64,000 nucleotides of DNA from Glebionis coronaria (GCA_025667525.1 CM046877.1:30391255-30455254), one strand, 5' to 3'. Positions 46,301 to 58,602 are shown, counted from the first letter of the stretch. The notes: generated by a model from the letters alone, not told the origin. Translations and numbers: made by a program.

Positions 46301-47280
46301 ACAAAAATTATCCGTTTGACCCGTTATCCGACCAGCTCAATTCATTTTGCCACCTCTAGTTCTTAGAGTTAATAAGAGATCAGCCTTTTACTAGCTTTTG
46401 TTAGGTACGAGTTAACAGTATCTAATAGTATCTTCCTTTTTCTTATCGCAGGAAGCGTACATCAAAGAGGTGCTAGAATCCCCTTTACTCGACATTAGCG
46501 TGTTACCAAACCATGCTGTAAGTACTAGTGTTTGCTTCAAATATTTCCTAGAAATTGAACCAAAATATGTTTCCTTAGTATTTAACTCAGAATATAACTG
46601 TGTTCTCGGTTCCTGAACTTGCCCTCGGCTTTAGTATTCTGATACTAACTATGTTTTTGAAATTTGCAGGTGGTCATTGCTGAAGAGACCTACAGAAATA
46701 TCTCAAACTGTGACTTCACGATCACTTTGTCAAGATCAGCATTAGCATTTAACGAAAAGGCAATCATTGAATTATATTCAGGTCAGTTATCCCTCCCTTT
46801 TCTGCATTACAAGTAGCTATGTAAGGCGGGTCAAAGTGGGTCATGTCGGTTGCGCAGACACACCAACACATTTCAGGAAGTCGTAAACACTTGTAACTTC
46901 AAGTTGTGAAACCTATTTTTCCCTTTTGCTAACTTCTATAATAATATACTAAAATGCAGTAATACTCAATACACTAACATTTCTTTTGCGGCAGGGAATG
47001 AACAATTTGCAAAAGCTTTACAAGTGTACTTGCTTTCAAGAGACTACGGGAATCTAAAATCTGAATTTCAAGCTGGAAACGGAAAGGTTTGTATTCACAA
47101 AACAATCTTTTGTTATGCGTTTATGTGAATCTATAAGTTACTAAGGAATTTGAGGTGTTTCTTGACTTGCAGATCAAAGTGGATTGCATTGAGAACTTAC
47201 CTGCAGTGGATGTGGTCTTGCAGCAACACGTGTTTTTGACCACTGGAGATTACCATGCGATCCAGTCGAATTTGTCATAA
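40324..47280 (+). CDS. Cytosolic isoleucine--tRNA ligase, 23 exons
   Basis: Charges tRNA-Ile with isoleucine in the cytosol. Exons read: 40324-40857, 41931-41996, 42287-42772, 42865-42978, 43060-43157, 43264-43342, 43417-43665, 43753-43886, 43991-44150, 44237-44320, 44415-44612, 44683-44808, 44909-45046, 45124-45227, 45317-45380, 45466-45554, 45651-45792, 45874-46005, 46100-46222, 46452-46517, 46670-46781, 46995-47086, 47173-47280. They join without a stop to 1165 aa, close to about 1190 for plant cytosolic enzymes. The HIGH motif is HYGH at 56-59 in a [20 protein letters not shown] context. The editing domain holds [11 protein letters not shown] (225-235) and [15 protein letters not shown] (about 338-352). 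[10 protein letters not shown] and DCWFESGS follow, and KMSKS is at 620-624. All introns are GT-AG except intron 4, which starts GCAAGC. The usual FCWRSDTP is FCPRSDTL here (417-424). A MITE lies in intron 1. It converges on the gene at 50251. Confidence 0.93.
40933..41273. mobile_element. Tourist/Harbinger-type MITE in intron 1 of IleRS
   Basis: The ends GGAGGTGTTTGGTTTGGCTT and (inverse of right) GGGGCTGTTTGTTTTAGCTT match in most positions and are flanked by TTA on both sides, the 3-bp duplication of PIF/Harbinger elements. The inside repeats GGCTTAT / ATAAGCC words and a pair of TATGGGCTTATATA segments. It is non-coding and, being intronic, probably neutral. Confidence 0.75.
46286..46358. 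mobile_element. Small hAT-like remnant in intron 19 of IleRS
   Basis: It begins TAGCGGGCAAAA and ends with TTTTGCCACCTCTA, whose inverse TAGAGGTGGCAAAA equals the end of the hAT element at 13033. Only 73 bp remain and no target duplication is visible, so it is either a tiny deletion derivative or a chance pair of ends. Confidence 0.45.
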
Positions 47281-50250
47281 TTTGTATCTTGTAAGAAGTT
47301 TAGGATTCATCATGAAAACTTATTCTGTACCTTTTGAACTAAATCAGCCGTTTTAGTAAAATTCTATTGAGTTACATAACAAGCGATGTCACCAAATTTC
47401 CTATTAGGAATTAATGCATAAGGTGGTAACAAAAGTTATCATCACATGTTCTCATCTTTGCGAATGCATACGGGTTCTAAACTTTTTATCACTACGACCT
47501 TTATATACGCCTTCTAAAGTTCTCAACTTTTTTATAAATTTGATGTTATTCTGACGTATTTATAGTATGTTATGCTAAAATTCTTGCTTACAATTGACTA
47601 TACTAGCTACAAATAAACTATACTAACGAAATGAGTAACGTGGTGAGGCAAGAATAAAAGAACAGATCAAATGTACAGAAAGTAGGATGTAATAAGCCCC
47701 CCCCCCCCCCCCCCCCCCCCCCCTAATAAAAACGACACAGTACACTACTTAAAAACACTTGGATAATTGGAACGTGTGACCCCTTAGAGTTCCAGTTTTA
47801 GTTTATTATCGCATATTGATTGTTATAACAAGGTCAGGATAATAACAAGGGTGAATCTGCATATATCCGCCACAAATCCTACCCTAATCCTAAAAGAAAG
47901 AAACATATAGAACATGCTACGGTTATACCAGATTTCTAAAACTAAGAAAAAACAGAATCACATTCTAAGAATCCAATCCGAATATTAAATAAAGAAACCA
48001 ATAGCAAGAAAAGCATCTAGGCACGCAGACTTGATGGAAACTGTAGTATGCGGTAATGATGAAGTTTAAGACTAATTCTCTATAGAGCCCGGGGGCCTAT
48101 GAACCCTTCAAATAGACCTAAACTAGCTATATACCAGCAATATATCACTATCACCGCAAATTGTAGCGTCCATACTTTAACTTTAGAAAACTAAACTCAT
48201 AGTTATCTATAATGTTCTAAGCAACGGAATGCAGGGAGCAACTATTGATTCATGTCAGTATTGTCATAACATCAAAGGTTCTAACTTTTTTTTATCAATT
48301 TCGGTAAGTGATCATGACTAAAATATAGTCCGAATTTTATCTTATTTGAAAGAAAACTATCAAAAGTTCCTGCAAATCCTCTTAGGGGGTGTTTGGGATT
48401 GCTTATTTTGAACACCAATACCCGCAATATCTCAGCTGCACATCCATATAGGATAGAATACCAACAGAATCTGCATACATTTGCCTTATTGTACCCGAAT
48501 CCAAAAAGTGAGAAAAAAACTGGAATAATAGGCCAAGAATCGTACCCAAAACCTATATAAAGAAACAGAATAAAAAGCTAAGAATTATACTACCTGTTAC
48601 TAAGGAACAATAATATGAAAGGCATCTAGCACGTGTCTTTGTAAGGCGGGTCAAAGAAGGTCATGTCAGTTGCTTAAACCCACCACCAACAGGAAGCGGT
48701 AAACATTTTCCTTTTTGCTAACTTCCATAGCTTGTATCTTGCAAAAAGTTTAGGATTCGACGTGAAAATTTCTATAATGATTCTGTACCTTTCGAATTGA
48801 ATCGACCCAATTATGTTTTAAACCAGAAACATTCAAGATTTTTGGTCAAAAGAAAGCTTAAACGAAATTTTCAAGAAAATAAGCTCTAAAACCAAAAACT
48901 TAAATTTCGTTTAAGTGTTGTTTGGACCAAAAAGATTGAATATTTATACTTCAAAACCTATATACTGTTCAGTTTATAATTTTTGTCAGCTTATAATGGC
49001 TTTTCAATAACTTGAAATAGCTTATTTGAGCTTTTTCTATTTTAAAAGGGATGTTTGGCAACGCGTTTAACAGCAGTGTGTTACATAAAGGAAGGATGAA
49101 ATATGGTTGCCCTAAGGCCCTAAGAAAAACGACACATTGCACTACCTGAGATTAGCCATTTGCTCGTTTTTAGATTGTTAAAGCCACTCAGATAATTGGA
49201 ACGTGACCCCTTAGAGTTCCAGTTTTAGTTTATTATCTGCCGCTAATACTACCCTAATCCTAAAAGAAAGAAACACATAAAACATGCTAAATTATACTGC
49301 ATTACGAAAAAAAAAAAACAGAATTGCAGGTTAAGAATCATAGCCGGATCTTAAAAGAAAGAAACTTGGCAAGAAAAGCATCTAGGCACGCAGACTTAAT
49401 GGAATCTGTAGTATGCGGTAATTGATGAAGTTTAAGACCAATTTTCTATAGAACCCGGGGGCCTAAACTAGCAGTATATAAGAGCCAACATCATGTCTAA
49501 CATCTAAGGTTCTCACTTTTTGATCGAATCCGGTACGTGATCATGACTAAAACATAATCCAACTTTTACTCTATCTAAAAAAAACTATCGAAAGCTGACC
49601 CATTTCTTAATCCTACAAATCCTCTTAGCTCCCAATACCTGCAATCTCGCAGCTGGACACCCATAGAATAAAGTACCACAGGAATCTGCATATATTTACC
49701 TTATTATGCTCGAATCCTAAAAGGGAGAAAAAGAATGGAATAATAGGCCAAGAACCGTACCCATAACCTATATAAAGAAAGAAACAGAACAAAAAGCTAA
49801 GAATTAAGCTTCTAGCACATGTCGTGATGAAATCTGTAGTATGCCCATAAATCGATAACTCTAATACCTTTTTTCTGTGGATCCCGGGCCCTATATAATT
49901 AAACCCTTCGATATCAAGGACCCGGAAACAGACCGCTGCAGAAAAACATAACAACTAAACACAAACGTATACAATATTGCAGGACAAAAAGTACCAAAAA
50001 AATGAAATATTAAACCGCAGAACCATACTTAAACTTCTGATAGCTACGCAGATATATAAAACCATAAGATTCTAAGAAAAAAAAAACGCAGGGATCAAGT
50101 ATTTATTCATATGATCATAAGTATACCATCAAATGTTCTTACTTTTCTACCAAATTCGATAAAGTAATCATAACAAAACGATCATAACATCATCCCGGCT
50201 TTATTCTATCTATCCAAAATAAAATCCATTATAACTTAACTGATCAGTGA
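47281..50250. repeat. Tandemly duplicated intergenic block between converging genes
   Basis: Segment 47735-48330 recurs at 49118-49570 (shared words: TTGGAACGTG, CCCTTAGAGTTCCAGTTTTA, GCATCTAGGCACGCAGACTT, GTAGTATGCGGTAAT). 48642-48820 copies part of IleRS intron 21 (46816-46950) joined directly to its 3' untranslated region (47281-47360), without exons 22-23. 48368-48460 and 49607-49700 resemble the last codons of the gene at 50251 (TAATCCTAC..AATCCTCTTAGC). 48468-48575 and 49686-49805 are also copies of each other. So a unit spanning both gene tails was duplicated and then trimmed. No intact gene lies here. Confidence 0.75.
47697..47723. repeat. Run of 27 C
   Basis: An unbroken homopolymer of 27 C. 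The minus strand is a G27 tract able to form G-quadruplexes. Such long C runs are rare in plant DNA; the exact length is subject to sequencing error. Confidence 0.9.
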
Positions 50251-50907
50251 TCATTTCTTAATCCTCCGAACCCTCTTAGCTCCCCACACCTCCAATCTCC
50301 CAGCAGGACATCCACAGGGCGCTCTAAACACAAGAACCGTCCTCCCATTCAACGGCGCCATTTTCTTCAACTCAACCTCAAGCTCCTTATAATCCTTCCC
50401 TAATTCCAAAGGCATCACACCAAACTGACTATTCCTCAACGACGAATTCGAATACTTAACACACTCCTCACTCTCAAGCTGAATATCAAACTCAACCGCT
50501 TTTCGCAACCCTTTACACTCCCTCCTGCCACATTTTCGCGACTTGACTTCGAGTATCTCCCAAGCAACTACACTCACAATCACTCCACTAAAAGCAACAA
50601 CCAAACCGATAATATAAGCCATGGGTGCTTCATGTATGACGTCACGAATCACATCCAACAACGTGGGAAGAAGAACTTGAACTAACTCATGATAAACAAC
50701 GTTAAAATAAGGCACGACAAGGAATCCAAATGCACCTAGTACAACTATGACCATAACTATATCTAGTGCAACAAAAGGTGACAAAGATCTTTCACAAAAC
50801 TGATCCACGTTGCATGGTTTTTTTTGGTGTTGTTGCATGGTTTTTTGTTGTTCAAAGGAACGACAAAACTCGATGAGGGATTTGCAATCTACCATGGGTA
50901 GTCTCAT
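50251..50907 (-). CDS. Ribosomal-protein-L34e-superfamily membrane protein
   Basis: Single-exon minus-strand gene, 218 aa from ATG 50907 (a second ATG at 50895, MVDCKSLIEFCRSFEQQ, is the more usual start of the family). Two hydrophobic segments at about 45-68 and 97-119 predict a double-pass membrane protein. The C-terminal part has a cysteine-rich start (CGRRECKGLRKAVEFDIQLE), then LELGKDYKELEVELKKMAPL, FRAPCGCPAGRLEVWG and a basic tail KRVRRIKK. Plant proteins of this kind are annotated as ribosomal protein L34e superfamily, although they are not ribosomal proteins and their function is unknown. The frame is intact. It converges on the IleRS gene; duplicated scraps of its 3' end lie at 48368 and 49607. 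Confidence 0.82.
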   Translation of the reverse strand: MRLPMVDCKSLIEFCRSFEQQKTMQQHQKKPCNVDQFCERSLSPFVALDIVMVIVVLGAFGFLVVPYFNVVYHELVQVLLPTLLDVIRDVIHEAPMAYIIGLVVAFSGVIVSVVAWEILEVKSRKCGRRECKGLRKAVEFDIQLESEECVKYSNSSLRNSQFGVMPLELGKDYKELEVELKKMAPLNGRTVLVFRAPCGCPAGRLEVWGAKRVRRIKK

Positions 50908-53268
50908 GATGCATGTATATGTGTAAAAATGGAAAGTTTGAGGGTTTGGATCAAGATGTGATATGATGATGTTTTTTTTTTTGGTTTTTTTTTTTAAGGT
51001 TGGGAAATGTGAGGTGCGGATTATGAGGAATGAGTTTTGAGAGATTGGTGGGGTAGGTTAAGGGGGACACAATGACGAGGAAGATGATGACTTTCAGTTC
51101 ATTTGTTGTTAAATGTGGTTAAGGTTAAATTTGCAAGATTAGTCCATGTTGTTTGTTTAATTTGCATCAAAAGTTTATATTTTTACGATTTTAGGATACT
51201 GCAAATAAGAAACGATTCAGATTCTACATAAACTTTTTACATGTTTAAGATTTTACAAGATTTCGATCTTCATCATATGATTTAAAAATCTATAATAATT
51301 CGGTCTAATTATCTCGAAACGCAAACTAAAAAACTATAAGTTTATGGATTATGTTTTGTATAATTTAATTTTTTTAATATCTCATTATCATAGTTTATGA
51401 CAAAATCGGCTATTATGTTTTGTTGGATCGGATCGGATCAACTAACCGAACTAAACTGAACCGATTCAGAGTTAGGTCTGGTTTTTGTCCGAACTTTCGG
51501 ACCAAAACGAATTTCAGTCTACTCAAGACCTAGTTGATTCGGCTCGAATTTCAAACCGTGATTGGTCTTACTGTGAAGAACTTACAAGTAAGTGTGAGAC
51601 GAGTCAGATAGGTCCGGGTTCATTTGAGTCGGGTTAAAGTCGAATCAAGACTAAAAATTCTTTATCCGAACTCGAATTATTCGGGTTAAGATCAAATTGA
51701 GTCGGACCTGAATATGAGTAAAAAAGTTTCTTTTCCACTTTTTTAAATAAAATATATATAAAAATTATATTAAAAAATAAAAAATATATATTTAATTCAG
51801 TCGAGTTGACTCAAACTAAAGTTAGAAAATATTTTCATAATCGATACCTCACTCTATTTCATATTGGGTTAGTTAGATTGACTCGAATAATTCGAAAAAA
51901 ATTAACTCGACTAAACCGACTCGAATTGAACTATTCGAGTTCAAGTCCAAATTTTCAAGGGTAAGTTTTTGACACCCCTATTTACAAGGGCATTTTTAGT
52001 CATTTGCTAAAATTAAATAACTAGGCCACTCTCTTTGTGTTCTTTTTCATTATGATCCATATGTGTGTAACTTTGTAAAACAAATTTTGATCAAGGACCA
52101 AAAATGCACTTATAAGTTTCTTAAAAGGCAAGTAATACATATTTGAAAAGATAAGGACTGAAAGTGAATTTTGGCCAAACCATAAAAAATAATTTTGCAG
52201 TGGTCAAGGTTGTACTCTCGTTTGGTAACTATTGGAATTGTATGTTTAGTCCTTGTAGTATTGTTGTTATCAATTTTACTAGTGTTTTGTCATTATTTAT
52301 TTTCAAATATAAATAAAACATTTATATTAAATTTTAAATAAGTTTTTAATTAACTTGTTAAATGTTAAATGATCTTTGTATAAAAAGTAATATATAAAAA
52401 GCTGTAATAAATTATGTTTTTCAAAAACTGTAAGTTTTTTTATGGATTGGACAATAATTATTGAATCAATTTCATTAAATTTGTTATCTTTTGTTTAACA
52501 CAACTTGTCATAAATTGCTATACATCGAGAGAAAAATTAACGGAAAATTGTTCTCACAGAATTATAAATCGACAACTATATCCCTTTCGCTTTTGTGAAA
52601 CTTAAACCTCAACGGTTGCGAACACAACCATCTCACGGGTACCAAAGACCCGTTCATAAATTGATATATATCGATATCAGGTAAAACATTTAAATTTCTT
52701 TAAAAGTCTAAAGTAATCGATTAATAATATTTTTTTCATCGTTTCTAATTAACTAGAAGTTGACCAATAAACCCGTTACATTTAGCAAATCTCGTGGTAG
52801 TGTTATTGTATAGTTCTTAAAAACAATTGATATTGTAAGTTTAAGAAAGTATTTATTTGATCCTGACTTCAAAAACGTAAAAAATGCTTTTATTAATAAT
52901 AATTATTATTTACATATTATGAGAAGTCAAACTAGCAATTAACTATGTTCTTGCTTTTTTTTATAAAATATTAACTTTATTGACCACAACGTTTATTAAT
53001 TTAAGTGTCATAAATATGAACTTTATAAAAACGATAAAGAGAAGCTTTTCTTTATGAGGCTCATCGTGTCAAATTCGCAACACATTAATTAAAAAGTTTT
53101 GTGCCTAACCATATGGTGGTATGTCAACATTTTGGATATTAACAAGTAGTTGAAACTTATGTAAAGCTATCTACCTAACATTTTGGTTAGAAGTTGTGTG
53201 TACCTAACATTTACACTAATTAAAATACATTAAATGAAAAGACGTTACTTCTTTAGTATTAACTATTA
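50908..53268. other. Intergenic, degenerate hAT-like sequence
   Basis: The first 150 bases should hold the promoter of the gene at 50251 and include two long T runs near 50971-50993. At 51420-51985 are GGATCGGATCGG and AACCGAACTAAAC words and a right end TTTTTGACACCCCTA like a hAT terminus, but no left end. The rest is AT-rich with no gene. Confidence 0.4.
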
Positions 53269-53277
53269 AATTATGAA

Positions 53278-53522
53278 GGGTTTCGCTAAACTCTGCTAAG
53301 TGGACGGAGTTTAGTCTGTATTTAATATACACAAACTTTCTTAATTTATACAGTAACAAATTGCATTAAATACACATTAAATGAACCAATAATAATGTTC
53401 AAATATGATATTTTATAAGTTCATTTAATGTGTATTTAATGTATTTTTTTGTTAATTAGGTAAATTTCTGTGTAATAAATACATGTTAAACTTTGCTCAG
53501 TGGGCATTGTTTAGCAAAACCC
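53278..53522. mobile_element. Mutator-type MITE, 245 bp
   Basis: The ends GGGTTTCGCTAAAC and (inverse of right) GGGTTTTGCTAAAC are flanked by perfect 9-bp duplications AATTATGAA (53269-53277 and 53523-53531). Inverted repeats continue inside (TTAATATACACAAA; ACACATTAAATGAAC with GTTCATTTAATGTGT). A 9-bp duplication fits Mutator-like elements. Non-coding. Confidence 0.82.
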
Positions 53523-53590
53523 AATTATGAATACTAAAGTCTTTAATTAAAAAAATGTATTTTAATTAATAACAAAGTGTCTTTTTATAA

Positions 53591-53879
53591 TACTCTTTCT
53601 GTCCCAAATTAGTTATCACTACTTATAATGTTTGCTTATTAAATTAAATAGTTAAATAGTATATAATAAAGGATATATTAAAAGTATTTTATATTAATTT
53701 TTACTAAAAAACATACAATTTAAAAAAACATTATTATTATTGTATTTTTTCTTTTATTTTTTGCAATATAGCGTTTGTAAATTTCTAATATCATTAGGTA
53801 AAATATTATAAACTTGTTACATTATTTAAATTTATATTTAAAAAATGACTACAATTTGGGGACAGCCGAAATTAGTATA
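53591..53879. mobile_element. Degenerate Stowaway-type MITE
   Basis: It begins TACTCTTTCTGTCCCAAATT and ends with the rough inverse ATTTGGGGACAGCCGAAATT followed by AGTA. The pattern is a diverged form of the CTCCCTCCGTCCC element at 1424. The interior is very AT-rich. Limits are approximate. Confidence 0.55.
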
Positions 53880-54915
53880 AAGGACTACGAAATTAGACGA
53901 AAAAAATCGGTACCATTAATTCGGTATCGGGCCGATATCAAATCGAAAAATTCTTAGAAAAAAAAAGAAAAAACATCTAATTTCTCGATACCGATACTGA
54001 ATCTCGTTTGATATGATACCAATACAAGTGGCGTTTGATAAAAAATATTTAGACGTTGAATGACAATTAGTTGCACTAAATGAGCCAAGCATTGGAGGAA
54101 ACCTTTTCATTCTTTTTCTATTTACTATTGTTTTAGTACTACTTTTGTCCTAAAATTATAATTCATATTTTTTTAAGTTGTTTTAAATTAATTGCCTATT
54201 TGTAAAAGTAGGTAAGAAATTTAAATCGAAACTAATACATTATCTTTAGTTGAAATTGTAATTACAAAGTTTAAATTAGTTTTAAATTAATTGATTAATA
54301 ATAAAATTGTCTTTATATAAAAAGTTAGAAAGAAAAAAAATTGTAAATATAGTACTTTTCTTAAACTGTATGTTTTTTTCGATTAATAATAATTTTAAAA
54401 CGTGAAAAGTATAATTTAACATATAATTTTTTTTTATAACATGAAAATATAGGTTCAAAATAATTGATATAATGACACGTATAGGCTAGAAAAAGTAATG
54501 AGCAAAACTTGACACTTTTGAGAAAATACGTTTTTTACACATTTCTCAATTAGTCATATCAATTACTACTATGGAGTATATAATACGGAGTATTTATGTA
54601 AGTGAAGTAGCGAGCTTACACTCGTGTGAAGCTGTCGAAGCAACACGCGTCGGCAACACGAAAAAATTGGCTTATGTGTTGTACGCAACTATGCGTTACG
54701 ATTGTAAATAAGTGTTCCACCCCAATGCGAGGGTAAAAATCATTGTTTTTAACTTTTACCAAAAGGTACAATCCTTTCCTAAGTTATACAAAAAAATATA
54801 TATCAATATATTATGTATGATTAAGAGTATATTCAAAATATATATCGAACGTTCATTTTCATATAGAATGGCACTCATTCAACACTGTGAATCATTCAGC
54901 TTTAAGTCACAATAT
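53880..54915. other. AT-rich intergenic DNA
   Basis: Short CGGTACC/GGTATCGGG words near 53905-54020 look like interior debris of a hAT MITE such as 58603. No gene supported; small frames lack any family signal. Confidence 0.35.
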
Positions 54916-54924
54916 TTTGTTAAA

Positions 54925-56430
54925 AGGTAAGCCATAAAATAAATACGTATTTTTTATTTTTTTCTATTATGACAAATGTATCATTTTATATATTAATCCG
55001 ACCAACGAACTTGTTAGTTTTGAAACAATATTACCAATATTACCGGATCTATTTTCATGTCAGTTTTTTATAACATGAAATGACTAATTTACCCTTATCC
55101 CCTTCATTTCCATTAATGACCGTATGTATTTTTACATTTTCGACAGTAATTTTATATTTTCGTCAGTAATTTACGTTTTCGTCATTAAATTTACGTTTTT
55201 TTCCAGTAAACTTACGTTTTCGTCAGTAATTTTATGTTTTCGTCAGTACTTTTACGTTTTCGTCAGTAATTTTACGTTTCCGTCAGTAACATTACGTTTT
55301 CGTCAGTAACGTTACGTTTTCGCCAGTAAACTTATGTTTTGGTCATTAAACTTACGTTTCCATCAATATTTTTACGTTTTCGTCAGAAAATTTACGTTTT
55401 TGTCACGAAATTTACGTTTTTCGTCAATAAATTTACGTTTTCATTAGTAAATTTACGTTGTCGTCAATTTTACGAATTCATCAGTAAACTTACGTTTTCA
55501 TCAGTAAACTTACGTTTTCGTCAGTATTTTACGTTTTCGTGAGTAAACTTACGTTTTCGTGAGTAAACTTACGTTTTCGTTAGTAAGCTTACGTTTTCAT
55601 CAGTATTTTTACGTTTTCTTCAACGTAAAATACTAACAAAAACGTAAAAATACTGATGAAAATGTAAGCTTACAAACGAAAACGTAAAAATACAGATGAA
55701 ATATTCAATTACTGATGAAAACGTAAGTTCACTGACGAAAACGTAAATTTACTGAGGAAAACGTAAGTTTACTGACGAAAATACTGACGAAAACATAAGT
55801 TTACTGACGAAAACGTAAGTTTAATGACGAAAATGTAAGTTTAATGACGAAAACGTAAGCTCATTGGCGAAAACGTAAATTTACTGACGATATGTAAATT
55901 ACTGACGAAAACGTAAGTTTACAGACGAAAACGTAAAATTACTGATGAAAACGTAACTTTACTGACGAAAAGGTAAGTTTGCTGACGAAAGCGTAACTTT
56001 ACTGACGAAAACGTAAGTTTACTGACGAAAACGAAAGTTCAGTGACGAAAACGTAAATTTACTAACGATACGTAAATTACTGACGAAAACGTAAGTGTAC
56101 TGACGAAAACGTAAGTTTGCTGACGAAAGCAAAACTTTACTGACGAAAATGTAAGTTACTGACGAAAACGTAAGTTCACTCACGAAAACGTAAATTTACT
56201 GACGATACGTAAATTACTAACGAAAACGTAACTTCACTGACGAAAACGTAACTTTACTGAAGAAAACGTTAGTTTACACCCAAAAACCGGCATAGCAAGT
56301 AAGAAGTGACCCATATTGGTAATATTGTCCCAAAACTAACAAATTCATTGGTCAGATTAGTACATAAAATAGTACATTTGTCATAATGGAACAAAATAAA
56401 AAGTACGTGTCTATTTTATAACTTTTACCC
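54925..56430. mobile_element. Foldback element with two opposed satellite arms
   Basis: The outer inverted repeats of about 120-140 bp match well: for example TATGACAAATGTATCATTTT near 54968 against the inverse of the right arm, TATGACAAATGTACTATTTT, and TTGTTAGTTTTG near 55010 against CAAAACTAACAA near 56330. Perfect 9-bp duplications TTTGTTAAA flank it (54916-54924, 56431-56439). Inside, 55125-55620 is a tandem array of TTACGTTTTCGTCAGTAA-like units of about 18-20 bp, and 55625-56280 is the same array inverted (TTACTGACGAAAACGTAA). The whole could fold into one long hairpin. Target size fits a Mutator-like non-autonomous element. Frames through the array are accidental. Confidence 0.85.
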
Positions 56431-56439
56431 TTTGTTAAA

Positions 56440-57859
56440 CAACCTTTTAATTCGATATTTTTTATTTCAGCTTTCTTTTTCTGACGATATATATTATTTT
56501 CATTATCAAAACAACCTAGTTAAAAATTTTTTTTAACTAAAATTCATTAAATACAAACATTACCCAAATAATTAAAAAAAATATTACGTAATTATTCAAA
56601 TAAAATAAAAAAATTACAATAATAATAATAATAAAACTCAAACTTCACGATCAAAAAACTATAACATTTCAACAACGTTTCATATAAAATGTGATTGTAA
56701 AACTTTCCAATATTCCTAAAACACAAAATCTGAATAATAAAAAATGTGTGATATCCGATGAATAAGTCATATATGTCGAGTTTTTTTTACCAACTTCATG
56801 TTTTTAAAAAACTTATTTACTATTGTATGGCCTTTTAAAACATATTCACTATCCCTTTTATTTCTCTTCTAACTTTTCATTTTTTTCATTAATTCAAATT
56901 TTTTTAGATACTTTTAAAGCTATAGAAGAAAGTGAAGATCTAAACTTTTTAGTAAAATCATCCATCGGGTTTTTTAAACAAATTTGCTTCGTTAAAAATC
57001 GATCAACATACATTAGTCGGATAAAAATAGGCATAAATACGCCACCGGCCAAAAATCTTCTACACGACCCAACTCGGTTACGGATAAAATCGACCGAAAT
57101 GGGCATCAATCGATCTAATCGGAAAAATCGGCCAATCAAACATATAGTTTAAAACTTTAAATATTTTTATACTAAAATCAGATCCGATAAAACTTCACCG
57201 AACGATTAATCTCTAAGCCCCTAACTAACGTCTAACAATTTTCGCAACGCTGCTTTTTTGTAATGCATTCGAGGTACTGTAAAAAAAATCACCATTCAAT
57301 ATAGAGAAAAGGTTTGCCATTCAAATTGAAACTTTTTTTAATATACGACGGTTAAACTAGTTAAAAGACACGATGGATGATTTTGGTTAAAAGAATTGAA
57401 TTTCACTTTCTTTTATAGTAATCAGATATATTTGAATTCATTGGACAAAAATTAGAAGTTAAATGGGAAATAAACAAAAACACTATGTTATAGTCAATAA
57501 ATTTTAAAATGTCATATAATAGTAAATAAGTTTTGAAAAAAAAAAAAGTAAATAAGTTTTGAAGTTAGTAAGAAACTCCATATATGTCTCTCATAGGAAA
57601 ATGATTAAGTTAAAACTTAAGGGGTGAAAAGAAGTTAGATTGATAATTCAAGAGACTAAAATAAAATAAAAAGAGGAAAGATATAAAGTGGACACGTGTA
57701 CCTGACACGAACTAAGTGCACGCACCGTCCCACGTGCCTCCCGTTTTCACCTCTTTCTTCACTTCTTTTTCTTAACCATTCATTTACCATCTTTTCTCGT
57801 GGAGGACCTTTTTAAACAAAGTCAAGAATATTCATTTCTAGCATCCTGATGGTTTATAA
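56440..57859. other. AT-rich intergenic DNA
   Basis: No gene or complete element recognised. The frames at 56823-57152 (+) and 56894-57139 (-) overlap on opposite strands and show no domain. An A-rich duplication AAAAGTAAATAAGTTTTGAA lies near 57547. Confidence 0.35.
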
Positions 57860-58398
57860 TAGGGGCGAGCATGGTTCGGTTCAGTGCGGTTTTTGACTAA
57901 AATCAAACCGCAACTGTATTTGCGGTTTTTATAACAGAAACCGCATCGAACTTAAAACTGTGGTTTCGGTTTTGCGGTTTTTTTGCGGTTTCTGCGGTTT
58001 TGCGGTTTTTAACCGCACCGAATTATTACTTGTGACTTATATAATAATTGTGGGTTTTTACGGTTTTTCGTTTAAAATGTTGATTTTTTTCGGTTATAAC
58101 CATGCATAAATTGAATATAACAAACACTTTACTAATAACTTATATAAATATCAATGATAATATGCACTAGAAGTCTTATAACTCACAAAAAATAGTCGAT
58201 GTGACGTTTTTATTATAAAATAGTTATTGTGTGGTGCGGTTCGGTTTTGCGGTTCGGTTTTACAGCAGAAAACCGCAACCTAACCGCATTTGCGGTTTTT
58301 CCTTTTTCTTAAAGTCAAACCATCGGTTTTTGTCGTGGTGCGGTCTTTGCGGTTTTTTGCGGTTTTGCGGTTCGCGGTTCGGTTTCTGCTCACCCCTA
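57860..58398. mobile_element. hAT-type MITE, 539 bp
   Basis: The ends TAGGGGCGAGCATGG and (inverse of right) TAGGGGTGAGCAGAA are flanked by GTTTATAA (57852-57859) and GTTTATAT (58399-58406), an 8-bp duplication with one change. The interior is made of TTGCGGTTTT words and complements. Non-coding. Confidence 0.85.
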
Positions 58399-58602
58399 GT
58401 TTATATATATGTTTATAAAATTATGAAAAGGTCTAAAAACTTATAAAGTATAGTGAACATGCATTTCAAGCTAATATTGAATGAAAATGTTTAAGATGTT
58501 GGACCTCTTCATAAATTAATGTATATGAATTATGTGAGAGGTTTATACATAGTGGAAGTAGGTTTATAAAATAAAATGTTTTGTAAATTAATGATATAAA
58601 CC

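Noticed and set aside
55124..55542. Two phenylalanine-rich open frames
   Set aside because: They are translations of the TTACGTTTTCGTCAGTAA array inside the foldback element.
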